This document shows, in pieces, positions 41,480 through 53,426 of a stretch of 64,000 nucleotides of DNA; position 1 is the first letter of the stretch, and every line of letters begins with the position of its first letter. The position numbers were made by a program, and so were the translations under genes. The notes beneath the pieces were generated by a model. The model made no database searches, had not been told where the DNA came from, and saw only the letters and a program-made list of their open reading frames with translations. Origin of the DNA: Eutreptiella sp. 'Long Island Sound 2002' (Eukaryota; Euglenozoa; Euglenophyceae; Eutreptiales; Eutreptiaceae); the NCBI GenBank assembly GCA_964036045.1, contig OZ038381.1, positions 146,639,596-146,703,595 on the forward strand. The letters run 5' to 3'.

Positions 41480-41770
41480 CACACATGTCCGGCAAAAAAA
41501 AACACCTTCTAAGTGTATATTTTATATCGGCATACACTCGTACTGCTGCGGTTAGCACCTGTGAGGATACACTTTCTGGGCGTCTATTTTATTTTGGTAT
41601 ACACTCGGAGTACACACATGTTTGCTGCCAAAACGATACACTTTCTAAGGGCCTATTGTATTTCGGTATACACCTGCAGTACACACATGTCCGCTGCACC
41701 AAAATACTCAATGCAGTTCGGGTGTATACCGAAATAAAATAGACACTTAGAAAGTGTACCCTTGCAGCCC
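41480..41770. repeat. Short tandem and inverted repeats inside unit 0
   Basis: TACACTTTCT...TATTT...GGTATACAC blocks repeat about every 110 bp, and GTATACCGAAATAAAATAGA near 41730 is the inverse of an earlier copy, so the segment can fold back. MITE-like or stem-loop derivative; not classified. Confidence 0.6.
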
Positions 41771-42089
41771 GCCCTCCGTCCGGGGGTCTCCCACCCGAGT
41801 AGGGTCCAAGTAAAGTAGGCTTAACCAAGGGCCTGAGGAAAAGTGCATACCCAAGCCCAGGAAGTGCCCCGCAAGAAGTGCACCAATTCCTGATTAGTCA
41901 ACCCTGCAAGAAGTATGCCATACCTGGATTATGCAACTGCTTGTGAGATGTGTGCGGCTACATGTGCCACTTTCTCAACAAAGCCGCACACGGCTACGGC
42001 CAGGTTGGCCCTGGTGTTTTGGGAACATAGAGCAATGTGAGGTCCAACCTCTTTTTTTTTTTTTTTTTTTTTTTTTGGTTAGAGTTTGG

Positions 42090-42600
42090 TTAGCGTTCCT
42101 TACGTTTAGGGGTCTTGCGCGCCTTGAGGAGCTTCCGAACCCTCTGCTTTGCGGTTAAGGGTCGTGGTCCTCGAGCTTCAGCCTTTGTTAGGCGCCGCGG
42201 GGGAGGGGGGTCTCCGGCTTGGGCCTCACGAAGAGCTTGGCGGCATGCACCAGCCTTGGCCAACTTTTCGCCATCGAAGGTCTTGGGGTTGGTGGGAAGT
42301 GCTGCAAGGGCCCAAAGAGGTGCCCCTGATGCCGGGGATGGTAACTGAGGTGCCGGGGAGGGCGGAGATGGGGACTGGGGTGCCGGGGACAGCGACTGGG
42401 TTGGCCTAGAGATGTCTAATGGCAAGCGCATGGGATGCCACAAAACCTCCTTTGGCCTCCATTCCCATGGGTGGGTGAATGGATCCACCTCGCAGTAGGG
42501 GCTACAGCTAAAGGAGTATGCTAGTTGCAAGCATGAGAACCTACACAGAGCAATGGGTGCAGCAGACAGGGGGGTATTGCACCAGTGATGTAATGAACAG
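42090..42600 (-). pseudogene. Captured gene fragment, Ser/Pro-rich to basic
   Basis: Minus-strand frame reads WHPMRLPLDISRPTQ, then SPAPQSPSPPSPAPQ repeats, TFDGEKLAKAGACRQALREA and a basic tail (RVRKLLKARKTPKRKER). Related text occurs in unit 7 (52550-52930). The frame starts in Helitron 5' sequence, so the encoded product would be a fusion. Host gene unknown. Confidence 0.5.
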
Positions 42601-42963
42601 GAAGTTCGTTTTAAACCTTGGGGGAAGTGCAAAAATGGACTGACAAACATGCCATACTGTGCAGCGCCGGCGCTGGCGCTGACGATAACATTGACAGATA
42701 GCGCTAACGGGTGGTTCTGGCATTAGTTTCAGGCGGTTAGCGCTGGCGTTAGGCAACTGAACAGCCAGAATCGGCGAGGATGCAACCGTACTGCACACCG
42801 ATCGATGCGCCTCAAAAATGCTCATACATCTGTGTAATTAAAAAAAAATGCAGCCTTGCAGCATAAATTGTTTTCTGCAATGCGAACACGCGCGCCGCCG
42901 CCAGGCCTGCGCCTGGACACAACGACGACGACGACGACGACCAGTCTGAAAATAATAGAAAGA

Positions 42964-44364
42964 CTAGCAATCGGCCCGCGCAAATGCGCGGGTAGCAAAC
43001 AAAATTTATAGAGTGATAGGGCCGCGTCCTCACAGTTGGGTATCCAGCCTACGCGGTGATCCTATCAGGGTTCGCACTGGTCCCATGGGTAGGGATGGCA
43101 GAGGCTCCGCATTGATCTTGTTGTCGGCCCATCACTCACGGTATGAGACGTTGAAGCTGGATGGCATGTACGTTGTGCGCTGTGGAAGATCTCAGTCCAA
43201 TATTTCCGGCCAAACAATGTTTTCAATGACTCCGTAGTTGTTTGCGTCAACCTGCAAGTCCGCTGCTGTCCATACTTTGATAGCGCTTGAATTTCCGCAC
43301 CGCGATAGAGCAACATAAACTTGACCATGTGAAAATGGTCGGGTTGCCAATAAGAGACCCACTTTGGAAAACGTTTGACGTTGGCTTTTGTTAATGGTCA
43401 TACAGAAGGCTAACTTTACAGGAAATTGGCGACGAATAAATTTGATAGGGATATCATCATCATCAGATACAGTGAGATTAATCCGGGGTATGCAAACGGA
43501 GTTTCCTTTGTGTGTTCCTGTTAGCACCGTTGCTTGAATTGTGTAGCGAAGACACGAAGTAACACTCAATCGGGTGCATAAGGCCAGTTCAAGTTGCGGA
43601 TGAGTATTATTGGTGCTCCAACCTTAAGATTGAGGCGATGTTGTGGCATTCCTGATGGGAGTAACGTGTTTAAGAACTCGTTTGGGTAAATGTTCGATTG
43701 GGCTTCAGAATCTTCACCAAAATAATCAGCTGACTCATAAACATGTAAATCACCGGGCAATGATTCCCGAATCACACATATTTTTGGCCGGCGTTTCGTT
43801 TTTGATGTCAAAATACACGTCTTTCCTTTTTGATGTCAAGATACACGGTCATGAGATGCTTGCGCCGCTGAAAAGGAAGCATCAACCAAACTCCGACAAT
43901 TATCGCCAATTTGTACAATGTGGGCAGCTAAAGGGAGTGGATTGAGGTTGGGGGCCTACACCAGTGTTCAATACCGGCTTGCCAGAGGAAGTGGGGGGTG
44001 CACTACGGGTACATAGACGAAACCCTCTGGGTTTTGCACAAGTTAACACATGTGCCGTGCCGTGCCGTGCAGCGCCGGCGCTGGCGCTTCCGATAACATT
44101 GACGAATAGCGCCAACAGGTGGTTCTGGGAGTAGTTACAGGCGGTTAGCGCCCGCTCGGCCAACTGAACAGCCAGAATCGGCGAAGATGCAACCGTACTG
44201 CACACCGATCGATGCGCCTCAAAAATGCGCATACATCTGTGTAATTAGAAAAAAAAATGCCGCCTCGTAGCATAAATTCTTTTCTGCGATGCGCACACGC
44301 GCGCCGCCGCCAGGCCCGCGCCTGGACACGACGACGACGACGACCAGTCTGAAATTAATAGAAA
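42964..44364 (-). mobile_element. Helitron unit 1, non-autonomous, 1401 bp
   Basis: 3' CTAG at 42964-42967 with hairpin at 42975-42992, spaced 7 nt apart. The 5' end at 44364 reads TTTCTATTAATTTC and has lost the leading TC. Carries PIF1 helicase C-terminal fragments (43192-43569 and 43566-43811, minus) with a frameshift between them. Confidence 0.9.
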
Positions 44365-45769
44365 CTAGCAATCGGCCCGCGCAAATGCGCGGGTTGCAAA
44401 CAAAATTTATAGAGTGATAGGGCCGCGTCCTCACAGTTGGGTATCCAGCCTACGCGGTGATCCTATCAGGGTTCGCATTGGTCCCATGGGTAGGGATGGC
44501 AGAGGCTCCGCATTGATCTTGTTGTCGGCCCATCACTCACGGTATGAGACGTTGAAGCTGGATGGCATGTGGGTTGTGAGCTGTGGAAGATCTCAGTCCA
44601 ATATTTCCGGCCAAACAATGTTTTCAATGACTCCATAGTTGTTTGCGTCAACCTGCAAGTCCGTTGCAGTCCATACTTTGATAGCGCTTGAATTTCCGCA
44701 GCGCGATAGATTAACATAAACTTGACCATGTGAAAATGGTCGGGTTGCCAATAAGAGACCCAATTTGGAAAACGTCTGACCTTGGCCCTTGTTAATGGTC
44801 ATACAGAAGGCTAACTTTACAGGAAATTGGCGACGAATAAATTTGATAGGGAGATCATCATCATCAGATACAGTGAGATTAATCCGAGGTATGCAAACGG
44901 AGTTTCCTTTGTGTGTTCTTGTTAGCACCGTTGCTTGGATTGTGTAGCGAAGACATGAAGTAACACTCAATCGGGTGCCATTCATAAGGCCAGCAGCACG
45001 ATTCAAGTAGAGGATGAGTATTATTAGTGCTCCAACCTTAAGATTGAGGCGATGTTGTGGCATTCCTGATGGGAGTAACTTGTTTAAGAACTGTTTAAGA
45101 ACTCGTTTGGGTAAATGTTGGATTGGGCTTCAGAATCTTCACCAAAATAATCAGCGAACTCATAAACATGTAAATCACCAATGATTCCAGAATCACAGCA
45201 TGTCCAATGTTTCATTTTTGGGTGTCAAGATACAACTCATTTTTGGTTGTCAAGATACAACGGTCAAGAGATGCTTGTCCTGCTGCAAAGATAGCATCAA
45301 CCGAACTGCTCAACCAAACTGCGACAATTATCGCCACTTTGTTCCATGTGGGTAGGTAAAGGGAGTGGATTGGGAGTGGGGGGTATTGCACCAGTGATGC
45401 AATGCCGGCAGGAAGTTCACTGTAAGCCACTACGGGTACATAGAGGAAACCGCAGGGGATTTGCAGAAAATGTCCGGCACATGTGGCGCTTCCGATAACA
45501 TCGACGAATAGCGCTAACAGGTGGTTCTGGGAGTAGTTACAGGCGGTTAGCGCCCGCTCGGCCAACTGAACAGCCAGAATCGGCGAAGATGCAACCATAC
45601 TGCACACCGATCGATGCGCCTCAAAAATGCGCATACATCTGTGTAATTAGAAAAAAAATGCCGCCTGGTAGCATAAATTCTTTTCTGCAATGCGCACACG
45701 CGCGCCGCCGCCAGGCCCGCGCCTGGACACGACGACGACGACGACGAGTCTGAAATTAATAGAAAGAGA
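44365..45769 (-). mobile_element. Helitron unit 2, non-autonomous, 1405 bp
   Basis: 5' TCTCTTTCTATTAATTTC at 45769, 3' hairpin plus CTAG at 44365. Helicase C-terminal fragment 44593-45063 (156 codons, minus) with MTINKGQGQTFSKLGLLL and FSHGQVYVNLSRCGN, helicase motifs V-VI of PIF1. Confidence 0.92.
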
Positions 45770-47175
45770 CTAGCAATCGGCCCGCGCAAATGCGCGGGTT
45801 GCAAACAAAATTTATGGAGTGATAGGGCCGCGTCCTCACAGTTGGGTATCCAGCCTACGCGGTGATCCTATCAGAGTTCGCATTGGTCCCATGGGTAGGG
45901 ATGGCAGAGGCTCTGCATTGATCTTGTTGTCGGCCCATCACTCACGGTATGAGACGTTGAAGTTGGATGGCATGTACGTTTCTGAGCTGTGGAAGATCTC
46001 AGTCCAATATTTCCGGCCAAACGATGTTTTCAATGACTCCGTAGTTGTCTGCGTCAACCTGCAAGTCCGCTGCTGTCCATACTTTGATAGCGCTTGAATT
46101 TCCGCAGCGCGATAGAGCAACATAAACTTGACCATGTGAAAATGGTCGGGTGGCCAATAAGAGACCCACTTTGGAAAACGTTTGACCTTGGCTTTTGATA
46201 ATGGTCATACAGAAGGCTAACTTTACAGGAAATTGGCGGCGAATGAATTTGATAGGGAGATCATCATCATCAGATACAGTGAGACTGATGCGGGGTATGC
46301 AAACGGAGTTTCCTTTGTGTGTTCCTGTTAGCACCGTTGCTTGGATTGTGTAGCGAAGACACGAAGTAACACTCAATCGGGTGCCATTCATAAGGCCAGC
46401 AGCACGATTCAAGTAGACGATGAGTATTATTGGTGCTCCAACCTTAAGATTGAGGCGATGTTGTGGCATTCTTGATGGGAGTAACTTGTTTAAGAACTGT
46501 TTAAGAACTCGTTTGGGTAAATGTTGGATTGGTCTTCAGAATCTTCACCAAAATAATCAGCTGACTCATAAACATGTAAATCACCAATGATTCCAGAATC
46601 ACAGCATGTCCAATGTTTCATTTTTGGGTGTCAAGATACAACTCATTTTTGGGTGTCAAGATACAACGGTCAAGAGATGCTTGTCCTGCTGCAAAGATAG
46701 CATCACCCGAACTGCTCAACCAAACTGCGACAATTATCGCCACTTTGTTCCATGTGGGTAGGTAAAGGGAGTGGATTGGGAGTGGGGGGTATTGCACCAG
46801 TGATGCAATGCCGGCAGGAAGTTCACTGTAAGCCACTACGGGTACATAGAGGAAACCGCAGGGGATTTGCAGAAAATGTCCGGCACATGTGGCGCTTCCG
46901 ATAACATCGACGAATAGCGCTAACAGGTGGTTCTGGGAGTAGTTACAGGCGGTTAGCGCCCGCTCGGCCAACTGAACAGCCAGAATCGGCGAAGATGCAA
47001 CCATACTGCACACCGATCGATGCGCCTCAAAAATGCGCATACATCTGTGTAATTAGAAAAAAAATGCCGCCTGGTAGCATAAATTCTTTTCTGCAATGCG
47101 CACACGCGCGCCGCCGCCAGGCCCGCGCCTGGACACGACGACGACGACGACGAGTCTGAAATTAATAGAAAGAGA
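45770..47175 (-). mobile_element. Helitron unit 3, non-autonomous, 1406 bp
   Basis: Same ends as unit 2. Helicase fragment 45999-46469 (minus). Nearly identical to unit 4; the encoded helicase segment is the same residue for residue. Confidence 0.92.
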
Positions 47176-48581
47176 CTAGCAATCGGCCCGCGCAAATGCG
47201 CGGGTTGCAAACAAAATTTATGGAGTGATAGGGCCGCGTCCTCACAGTTGGGTATCCAGCCTACGCGGTGATCCTATCAGAGTTCGCATTGGTCCCATGG
47301 GTAGGGATGGCAGAGGCTCTGCATTGATCTTGTTGTCGGCCCATCACTCACGGTATGAGACGTTGAAGTTGGATGGCATGTACGTTTCTGAGCTGTGGAA
47401 GATCTCAGTCCAATATTTCCGGCCAAACGATGTTTTCAATGACTCCGTAGTTGTCTGCGTCAACCTGCAAGTCCGCTGCTGTCCATACTTTGATAGCGCT
47501 TGAATTTCCGCAGCGCGATAGAGCAACATAAACTTGACCATGTGAAAATGGTCGGGTGGCCAATAAGAGACCCACTTTGGAAAACGTTTGACCTTGGCTT
47601 TTGATAATGGTCATACAGAAGGCTAACTTTACAGGAAATTGGCGGCGAATGAATTTGATAGGGAGATCATCATCATCAGATACAGTGAGACTGATGCGGG
47701 GTATGCAAACGGAGTTTCCTTTGTGTGTTCCTGTTAGCACCGTTGCTTGGATTGTGTAGCGAAGACACGAAGTAACACTCAATCGGGTGCCATTCATAAG
47801 GCCAGCAGCACGATTCAAGTAGACGATGAGTATTATTGGTGCTCCAACCTTAAGATTGAGGCGATGTTGTGGCATTCTTGATGGGAGTAACTTGTTTAAG
47901 AACTGTTTAAGAACTCGTTTGGGTAAATGTTGGATTGGTCTTCAGAATCTTCACCAAAATAATCAGCTGACTCATAAACATGTAAATCACCAATGATTCC
48001 AGAATCACAGCATGTCCAATGTTTCATTTTTGGGTGTCAAGATACAACTCATTTTTGGGTGTCAAGATACAACGGTCAAGAGATGCTTGTCCTGCTGCAA
48101 AGATAGCATCACCCGAACTGCTCAACCAAACTGCGACAATTATCGCCACTTTGTTCCATGTGGGTAGGTAAAGGGAGTGGATTGGGAGTGGGGGGTATTG
48201 CACCAGTGATGCAATGCCGGCAGGAAGTTCACTGTAAGCCACTACGGGTACATAGAGGAAACCGCAGGGGATTTGCAGAAAATGTCCGGCACATGTGGCG
48301 CTTCCGATAACATCGACGAATAGCGCTAACAGGTGGTTCTGGGAGTAGTTACAGGCGGTTAGCGCCCGCTCGGCCAACTGAACAGCCAGAATCGGCGAAG
48401 ATGCAACCATACTGCACACCGATCGATGCGCCTCAAAAATGCGCATACATCTGTGTAATTAGAAAAAAAATGCCGCCTGGTAGCATAAATTCTTTTCTGC
48501 AATGCGCACACGCGCGCCGCCGCCAGGCCCGCGCCTGGACACGACGACGACGACGACGAGTCTGAAATTAATAGAAAGAGA
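47176..48581 (-). mobile_element. Helitron unit 4, non-autonomous, 1406 bp
   Basis: Helicase fragment 47405-47875 (minus). Retains 5' TCTCTTTC and 3' hairpin plus CTAG; joined to units 3 and 5 without intervening bases. Confidence 0.92.
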
Positions 48582-49987
48582 CTAGCAACCGGCCCGCGCA
48601 AATGCGCGGGTTGCAAACAAAATTTATGGAGTGATAGGGCCGCGTCCTCACAGTTGGGTATCCAGCCTACGCGGTGATCCTATCAGAGTTCGCATTGGTC
48701 CCATGGGTAGGGATGGCAGAGGCTCCGCATTGATCTTGTTGTCGGCCCATCACTCACGGTATGAGACGTTGAAGTTGGATGGCATGTACGTTTCTGAGCT
48801 GTGGAAGATCTCAGTCCAATATTTCCGGCCAAACGATGTTTTCAATGACTCCGTAGTTGTCTGCGTCAACCTGCAAGTCCGCTGCTGTCCATACTTTGAT
48901 AGCGCTTGAATTTCCGCAGCGCGATAGAGCAACATAAACTTGACCATGTGAAAATGGTCGGGTGGCCAATAAGAGACCCACTTTGGAAAACGTTTGACCT
49001 TGGCTTTTGATAATGGTCATACAGAAGGCTAACTTTACAGGAAATTGGCGGCGAATGAATTTGATAGGGAGATCATCATCATCAGATACAGTGAGACTGA
49101 TGCGGGGTATGCAAACGGAGTTTCCTTTGTGTGTTCCTGTTAGCACCGTTGCTTGGATTGTGTAGCGAAGACACGAAGTAACACTCAATCGGGTGCCATT
49201 CATAAGGCCAGCAGCACGATTCAAGTAGAGGATGAGTATTATTGGTGCTCCAACCTTAAGATTGAGGCGATGTTGTGGCATTCCTGATGGGAGTAACTTG
49301 TTTAAGAACTGTTTAAGAACTCGTTTGGGTAAATGTTGGATTGGTCTTCAGAATCTTCACCAAAATAATCAGCGAACTCATAAACATGTAAATCACCAAT
49401 GATTCCAGAATCACAGCATGTCCAATGTTTCATTTTTGGGTGTCAAGATACAACTCATTTTTGGGTGTCAAGATACAACGGTCAAGAGATGCTTGTCCTG
49501 CTGCAAAGATAGCATCACCCGAACTGCTCAACCAAACTGCGACAATTATCGCCACTTTGTTCCATGTGGGTAGGTAAAGGGAGTGGATTGGGAGTGGGGG
49601 GTATTGCACCAGTGATGCAATGCCGGCAGGAAGTTCACTGTAAGCCACTACGGGTACATAGAGGAAACCGCAGGGGATTTGCAGAAAATGTCCGGCACAT
49701 GTGGCGCTTCCGATAACATCGACGAATAGCGCTAACAGGTGGTTCTGGGAGTAGTTACAGGCGGTTAGCGCCCGCTCGGCCAACTGAACAGCCAGAATCG
49801 GCGAAGATGCAACCATACTGCACACCGATCGATGCGCCTCAAAAATGCGCATACATCTGTGTAATTAGAAAAAAAATGCCGCCTGGTAGCATAAATTCTT
49901 TTCTGCAATGCGCACACGCGCGCCGCCGCCAGGCCCGCGCCTGGACACGACGACGACGACGACCAGTCTGAAATTAATAGAAAGAGA
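48582..49987 (-). mobile_element. Helitron unit 5, non-autonomous, 1406 bp
   Basis: Helicase fragment 48811-49281 (minus). Differs from unit 4 by a few substitutions, including AACCGG at the 3' junction. Confidence 0.92.
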
Positions 49988-51178
49988 CTAGCAATCGGCC
50001 CGCGCAAATGCGCGGGTTGCAAACAAAATTTATGGAGTGATAGGGCCGCGTCCTCACAGTTGGGTATCCAGCCTACGCGGTGATCCTATCAGGGTTCGCA
50101 TTGGTCCCATGGGTAGGGATGGCAGAGGCTCCGCATTGATCTTGTTGTCGGCCCATCACTCACGGTATGAGACGTTGAAGTTGGATGGCATGTACGTTTC
50201 TGAGCCGTGGAAGATCTCAGTCCAATATTTCCGGCCAAACGATGTTTTCAATGACTCCGTAGTTGTTTGCGTCAACCTGCAAGTCCGCTGCTGTCCATAC
50301 TTTGATAGCGCTTGAATTTCCGCAGCGCGATAGAGCAACATAAACTTGACCATGTGAAAATGGTCGGGTGGCCAATAAGAGACCCACTTTGGAAAACGTT
50401 TGACCTTGGCTTTTGTTAATGGTCATACAGAAGGCTAACTTTACAGGAAATTGGCGGCGAATGAATTTGATAGGGAGATCATCATCATCAGATACAGTGA
50501 GACTGATGCGGGGTATGCAAACGGAGTTTCCTTTGTGTGTTCCTGTTAGCACCGTTGCTTGGATTGTGTAGCGAAGACACGAAGTAACACTCAATCGGGT
50601 GCCATTCATAAGGCCAGCAGCACGATTCAAGTTTAGTCGAGTATTATTGGTGCCCCAACCTTAAGATTCAGGCGATGTTGTGGCATTCCTGATGGGAGTA
50701 ACGTGTTTAAGAACTCCTTTGGGCAAATGTTGGATTGGGCTTCAGAATCTTCACCAAAATAATCAGCTGACTCAGAAACATGTAAATCGGAAGGCAATGA
50801 TTCCAGAATCAAAGCATTAATTAAGGCTGTTTCCCTACGGGATTTGCACAAATTGACTAACACATGTGCCGTGCTGTGCAGCGCTGGCGCTGGCGCTTCC
50901 GATAACATTGACGGATGGCGCTAACAGGTGGTTCTGGGAGTAGTTACAGGCGGTTAGCGCCCGCTCGGCCAACTGAACAGCCAGAATCGGCGAAGATGCA
51001 ACAGTACTGCATACCGATCGATGCGCTTCAAAAATGCGCATACATCTGTGTAATTATAAAAAAAAATGCCGCCTGGTAGCATAAATTCTTTTCTGCGATG
51101 CGCACACGCGCGCCGCCGCCAGGCCCGCGCCTGGACACGACGACGACGACGACGACCAGTCTGAAATTAATAGAAAGA
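49988..51178 (-). mobile_element. Helitron unit 6, non-autonomous, 1191 bp
   Basis: Shorter by about 215 bp: the segment between the 5' block and helicase is deleted. Helicase fragments 50217-50630 and 50633-50908 (minus). Confidence 0.9.
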
Positions 51179-51612
51179 CTAGCAATCGGCCCGCGCAAAT
51201 GCGCGGGTTGCAAACAAAATTTATGGAGTGATAGGGCCGCGTCCTCACAGTTGGGTATCCAGCCTACGCGGTGATCCTATCAGGGTTGGCACTGGTCCCA
51301 TGGGTAGGGATGGCAGAGGCTCCGCATTGATCTTGTTGTCGGCCCATCACTCACGGTATGAGACGTTGAAGCTGGATGGCATGTACGTTGTGCGCTGTGG
51401 AAGATCTCAGTCCAATATTTCCGGCCAAACGATGTTTTCAATGACTCTATAGTTATTTGCGTCAACCTGCAAGTCCGCTGCTGTCCATACTTTGATAGCG
51501 CTTGAATTTCCGCAGCGCGATAGAGCGACATAAACTTGACCATGTGAAAACAGTCGGGTTGCCAATAAGAGACCCAATTTGGAAAACGTCTTACCTTGGC
51601 TTTTGTTAACGG

Positions 51613-51900
51613 TCATACAGAAGGCTGATCACATGCACACTTTTCCCATTGGCGTGGTAGATGACTCGGAGGCTCCAAACATACAAACGAATCATGCTCT
51701 TTGTCTCCACACCATGCATACATCCGACCATGGGAATAATTCAGCTTCTTAGATCTCCGCACGGTGATGCCTTGGTCGCAAAGGGTGCAAGTTCTCAAAA
51801 CTTCTCCTTCTTTATGACTCTTCGCAAGCATTTCGTTCATGGTTTGTAGCCAACGGTGTGCCACTTTCTGCTTTTTCGCTGGAGATCGCAATGACATTGA
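51613..51900 (-). pseudogene. Captured fragment with Cys/His cluster
   Basis: MSLRSPAKKQKVAHRWLQTM leads to CTLCDQGITVRRSKKLNYSH and WCGDKEHDSFVC, a zinc-finger-like CxxC...H...C...H...C array. The end is fused to Helitron helicase sequence at about 51628. Source gene unknown. Confidence 0.5.
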
Positions 51901-52135
51901 TCTGAAAAACAAAAAGGAAACCGGATAGACACGAATGTGTTTTTTACAATGAACTTCTATGCCTGTCTTCAACGCCATAGAAGAAGCGCAAGCCTTGCAG
52001 TTGATGGATGGCTGGTGAATCTGATTCGGAATCCGTCATATCTTCCCTAGAAAGCAGGAGGTGCGGGAAATTCATTGGATTGTGTTTCGCTGGTGGTGTT
52101 GAAAAACACCGTTTGCAGCTACTCGGGAGAACTTC

Positions 52136-52330
52136 TCATTTGTTCGCAGCCACCTTTCTTGCACGCTCGCGTATCTTCTTCCTTTCCTTCTCCATTCGCT
52201 TGCGTGCTTGCCGCTCTTGATGCTTCTTCATCCGCGCTTGTTGCTGCAGCAGCGCACGTGCTCCGTCTCGGACGAAGCCTCGCACGGCTATGGCCAGGTT
52301 GGCCCTCGCATCCTCCAAGTCCGTGGTGAA
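52136..52330 (-). pseudogene. Captured fragment, basic coiled coil
   Basis: DARANLAIAVRGFVRDGARA, then ARMKKHQERQARKRMEKERK, ending AANK and a stop. The first part matches text in unit 0 near 41960-42010, so both units took related source sequence. Confidence 0.45.
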
Positions 52331-52459
52331 GTTTCCCGGAGGACGTGTTGAGAACCGCCGTTCTTGTTCCTGAAGGAGAGGACAAAAAGCAATATGAGGT
52401 AGAACCTCTTTTTTGTTTTTTTTTTTTGGTCAAAGGTTAGCGTACCTTACATTTTGTCA

Positions 52460-52650
52460 TACTGTTCCGATAGACATATTACGTCTTTTGGAACAGTGTA
52501 GACTGTTCCACAACGTCTAGCGAAGTGTCTTACTGTTCCGGTAGACGTATCACGTCTTCTGGAACAACTCTCGCGTCTTCTGGAACAGTATGGAATGTTC
52601 CAGCCTTAATAGTCTTACTGTTCCGGTAGACGTATTTTGTCTACCACTCG
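52460..52650. repeat. ACTGTTCC/GGAACAGT inverted and tandem repeats
   Basis: TACTGTTCCGGTAGACGTAT-type text occurs three times (about 52461, 52533, 52617) with the inverse GGAACAGT between, giving several nested stem-loops inside the captured part of unit 7. Confidence 0.7.
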
Positions 52651-52930
52651 TATCCTTGGGAGGCCTCAAGCTCTCCTCCACAGAAGGCACCGGTGAGGGC
52701 GCCCGCTGTGGCGAAGGGCTGTCCACCACAAGAACATCCGCCGGGGATGCTGCCGGGGATGGCAACCTTGCGGGCGATGCCGGGGATGGCGACTGTGGTG
52801 CCGGGGACGGCGACCGAGGGGAGTCCGTGGGATGCCACAGACACTCCACTTCACTGTAGGGGCTACCGTCGAAGGGATTGAAGCTGCTTGCACACAGGGA
52901 ACCTGCGAAGAGCAATGAGTGCACCGGACG
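52550..52930 (-). pseudogene. Captured fragment, Ser/Pro-rich
   Basis: GSPYSEVECLWHPTDSPRSP, then SPAPQSPSPASPARLPSP and DVLVVDSPSPQRAPSPVP. Parallel to 42090-42600 in unit 0 (CSPYCEVDP...WHPMRLP...SPAPQSPSPPSP). Confidence 0.5.
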
Positions 52931-53426
52931 GGGGGGTATTGCACCAGTGATGCAATGCCAGCCGGAAGTTCGCTCTATGCCGCTCGGGGACATAGAGGAA
53001 AGAGGGATTTGCAGAAATTAACCAAACATGTGCCGTGCTGTGCAGCGGCGGCGCTGGCGCTGCCGATAACATTGACGGATAGCGCTAACAGGTGGTTCCG
53101 GGAGTAGTTACAGGCGGTTAGCGCCCGCTCGGCCAACTGAACAGCCAGAATCATCGAAGATGCAACCGTACTGCACACCGATCGATGCGCCCCAAAAATG
53201 CGCATACATCTGTGTAATTAGAAAAAAAATGCCGCCTTATAGCATGAATTCTTTTCTGCAATGCGCACACGCGCGCCGCCGCCAGGCCCGCGCCTGGACA
53301 CGACCAGTCTGAAAATAATAGAAAGACTAGCAATCGGCCCGCGCAAATGCGCGAGTTGCAAACAAAATTTATAAAAAGATAGGGCCGCGTTCCCTCAGTT
53401 GGGACCCAGCCTACGCGGTGATCCTA

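Larger units (their letters stand above)
41269..42963 (-). mobile_element. Helitron unit 0 with captured gene fragments, 1695 bp
   Basis: The minus-strand 3' end is CTAG (41269-41272), preceded by hairpin CCCGCGCAAATGCGCGGG, and a second copy of the hairpin about 29 bp inside. The 5' end TCTTTCTATTATTTTC starts at 42963, directly abutting the CTAG of the next unit. The 3' CTAG is followed by a T, the normal Helitron insertion context. Interior carries captured coding text (42090-42650) and inverted repeats near 41490-41760 instead of helicase. Confidence 0.7.
51179..53326 (-). mobile_element. Helitron unit 7 with captured gene fragments, 2148 bp
   Basis: Helicase text (51407-51616) stops abruptly near 51628 at MTVNKSQG. 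Unrelated coding fragments fill 51628 to about 52920, then the Helitron 5' block resumes. 5' TCTTTC at 53326, 3' hairpin and CTAG at 51179. Confidence 0.88.

Noticed and set aside
42975-53350. CCCGCGC...GCGCGGG palindromes as bacterial-type terminators
   Set aside because: They sit 7 nt from CTAG at every Helitron unit end and lack T-tracts; the Helitron 3' hairpin explains them.
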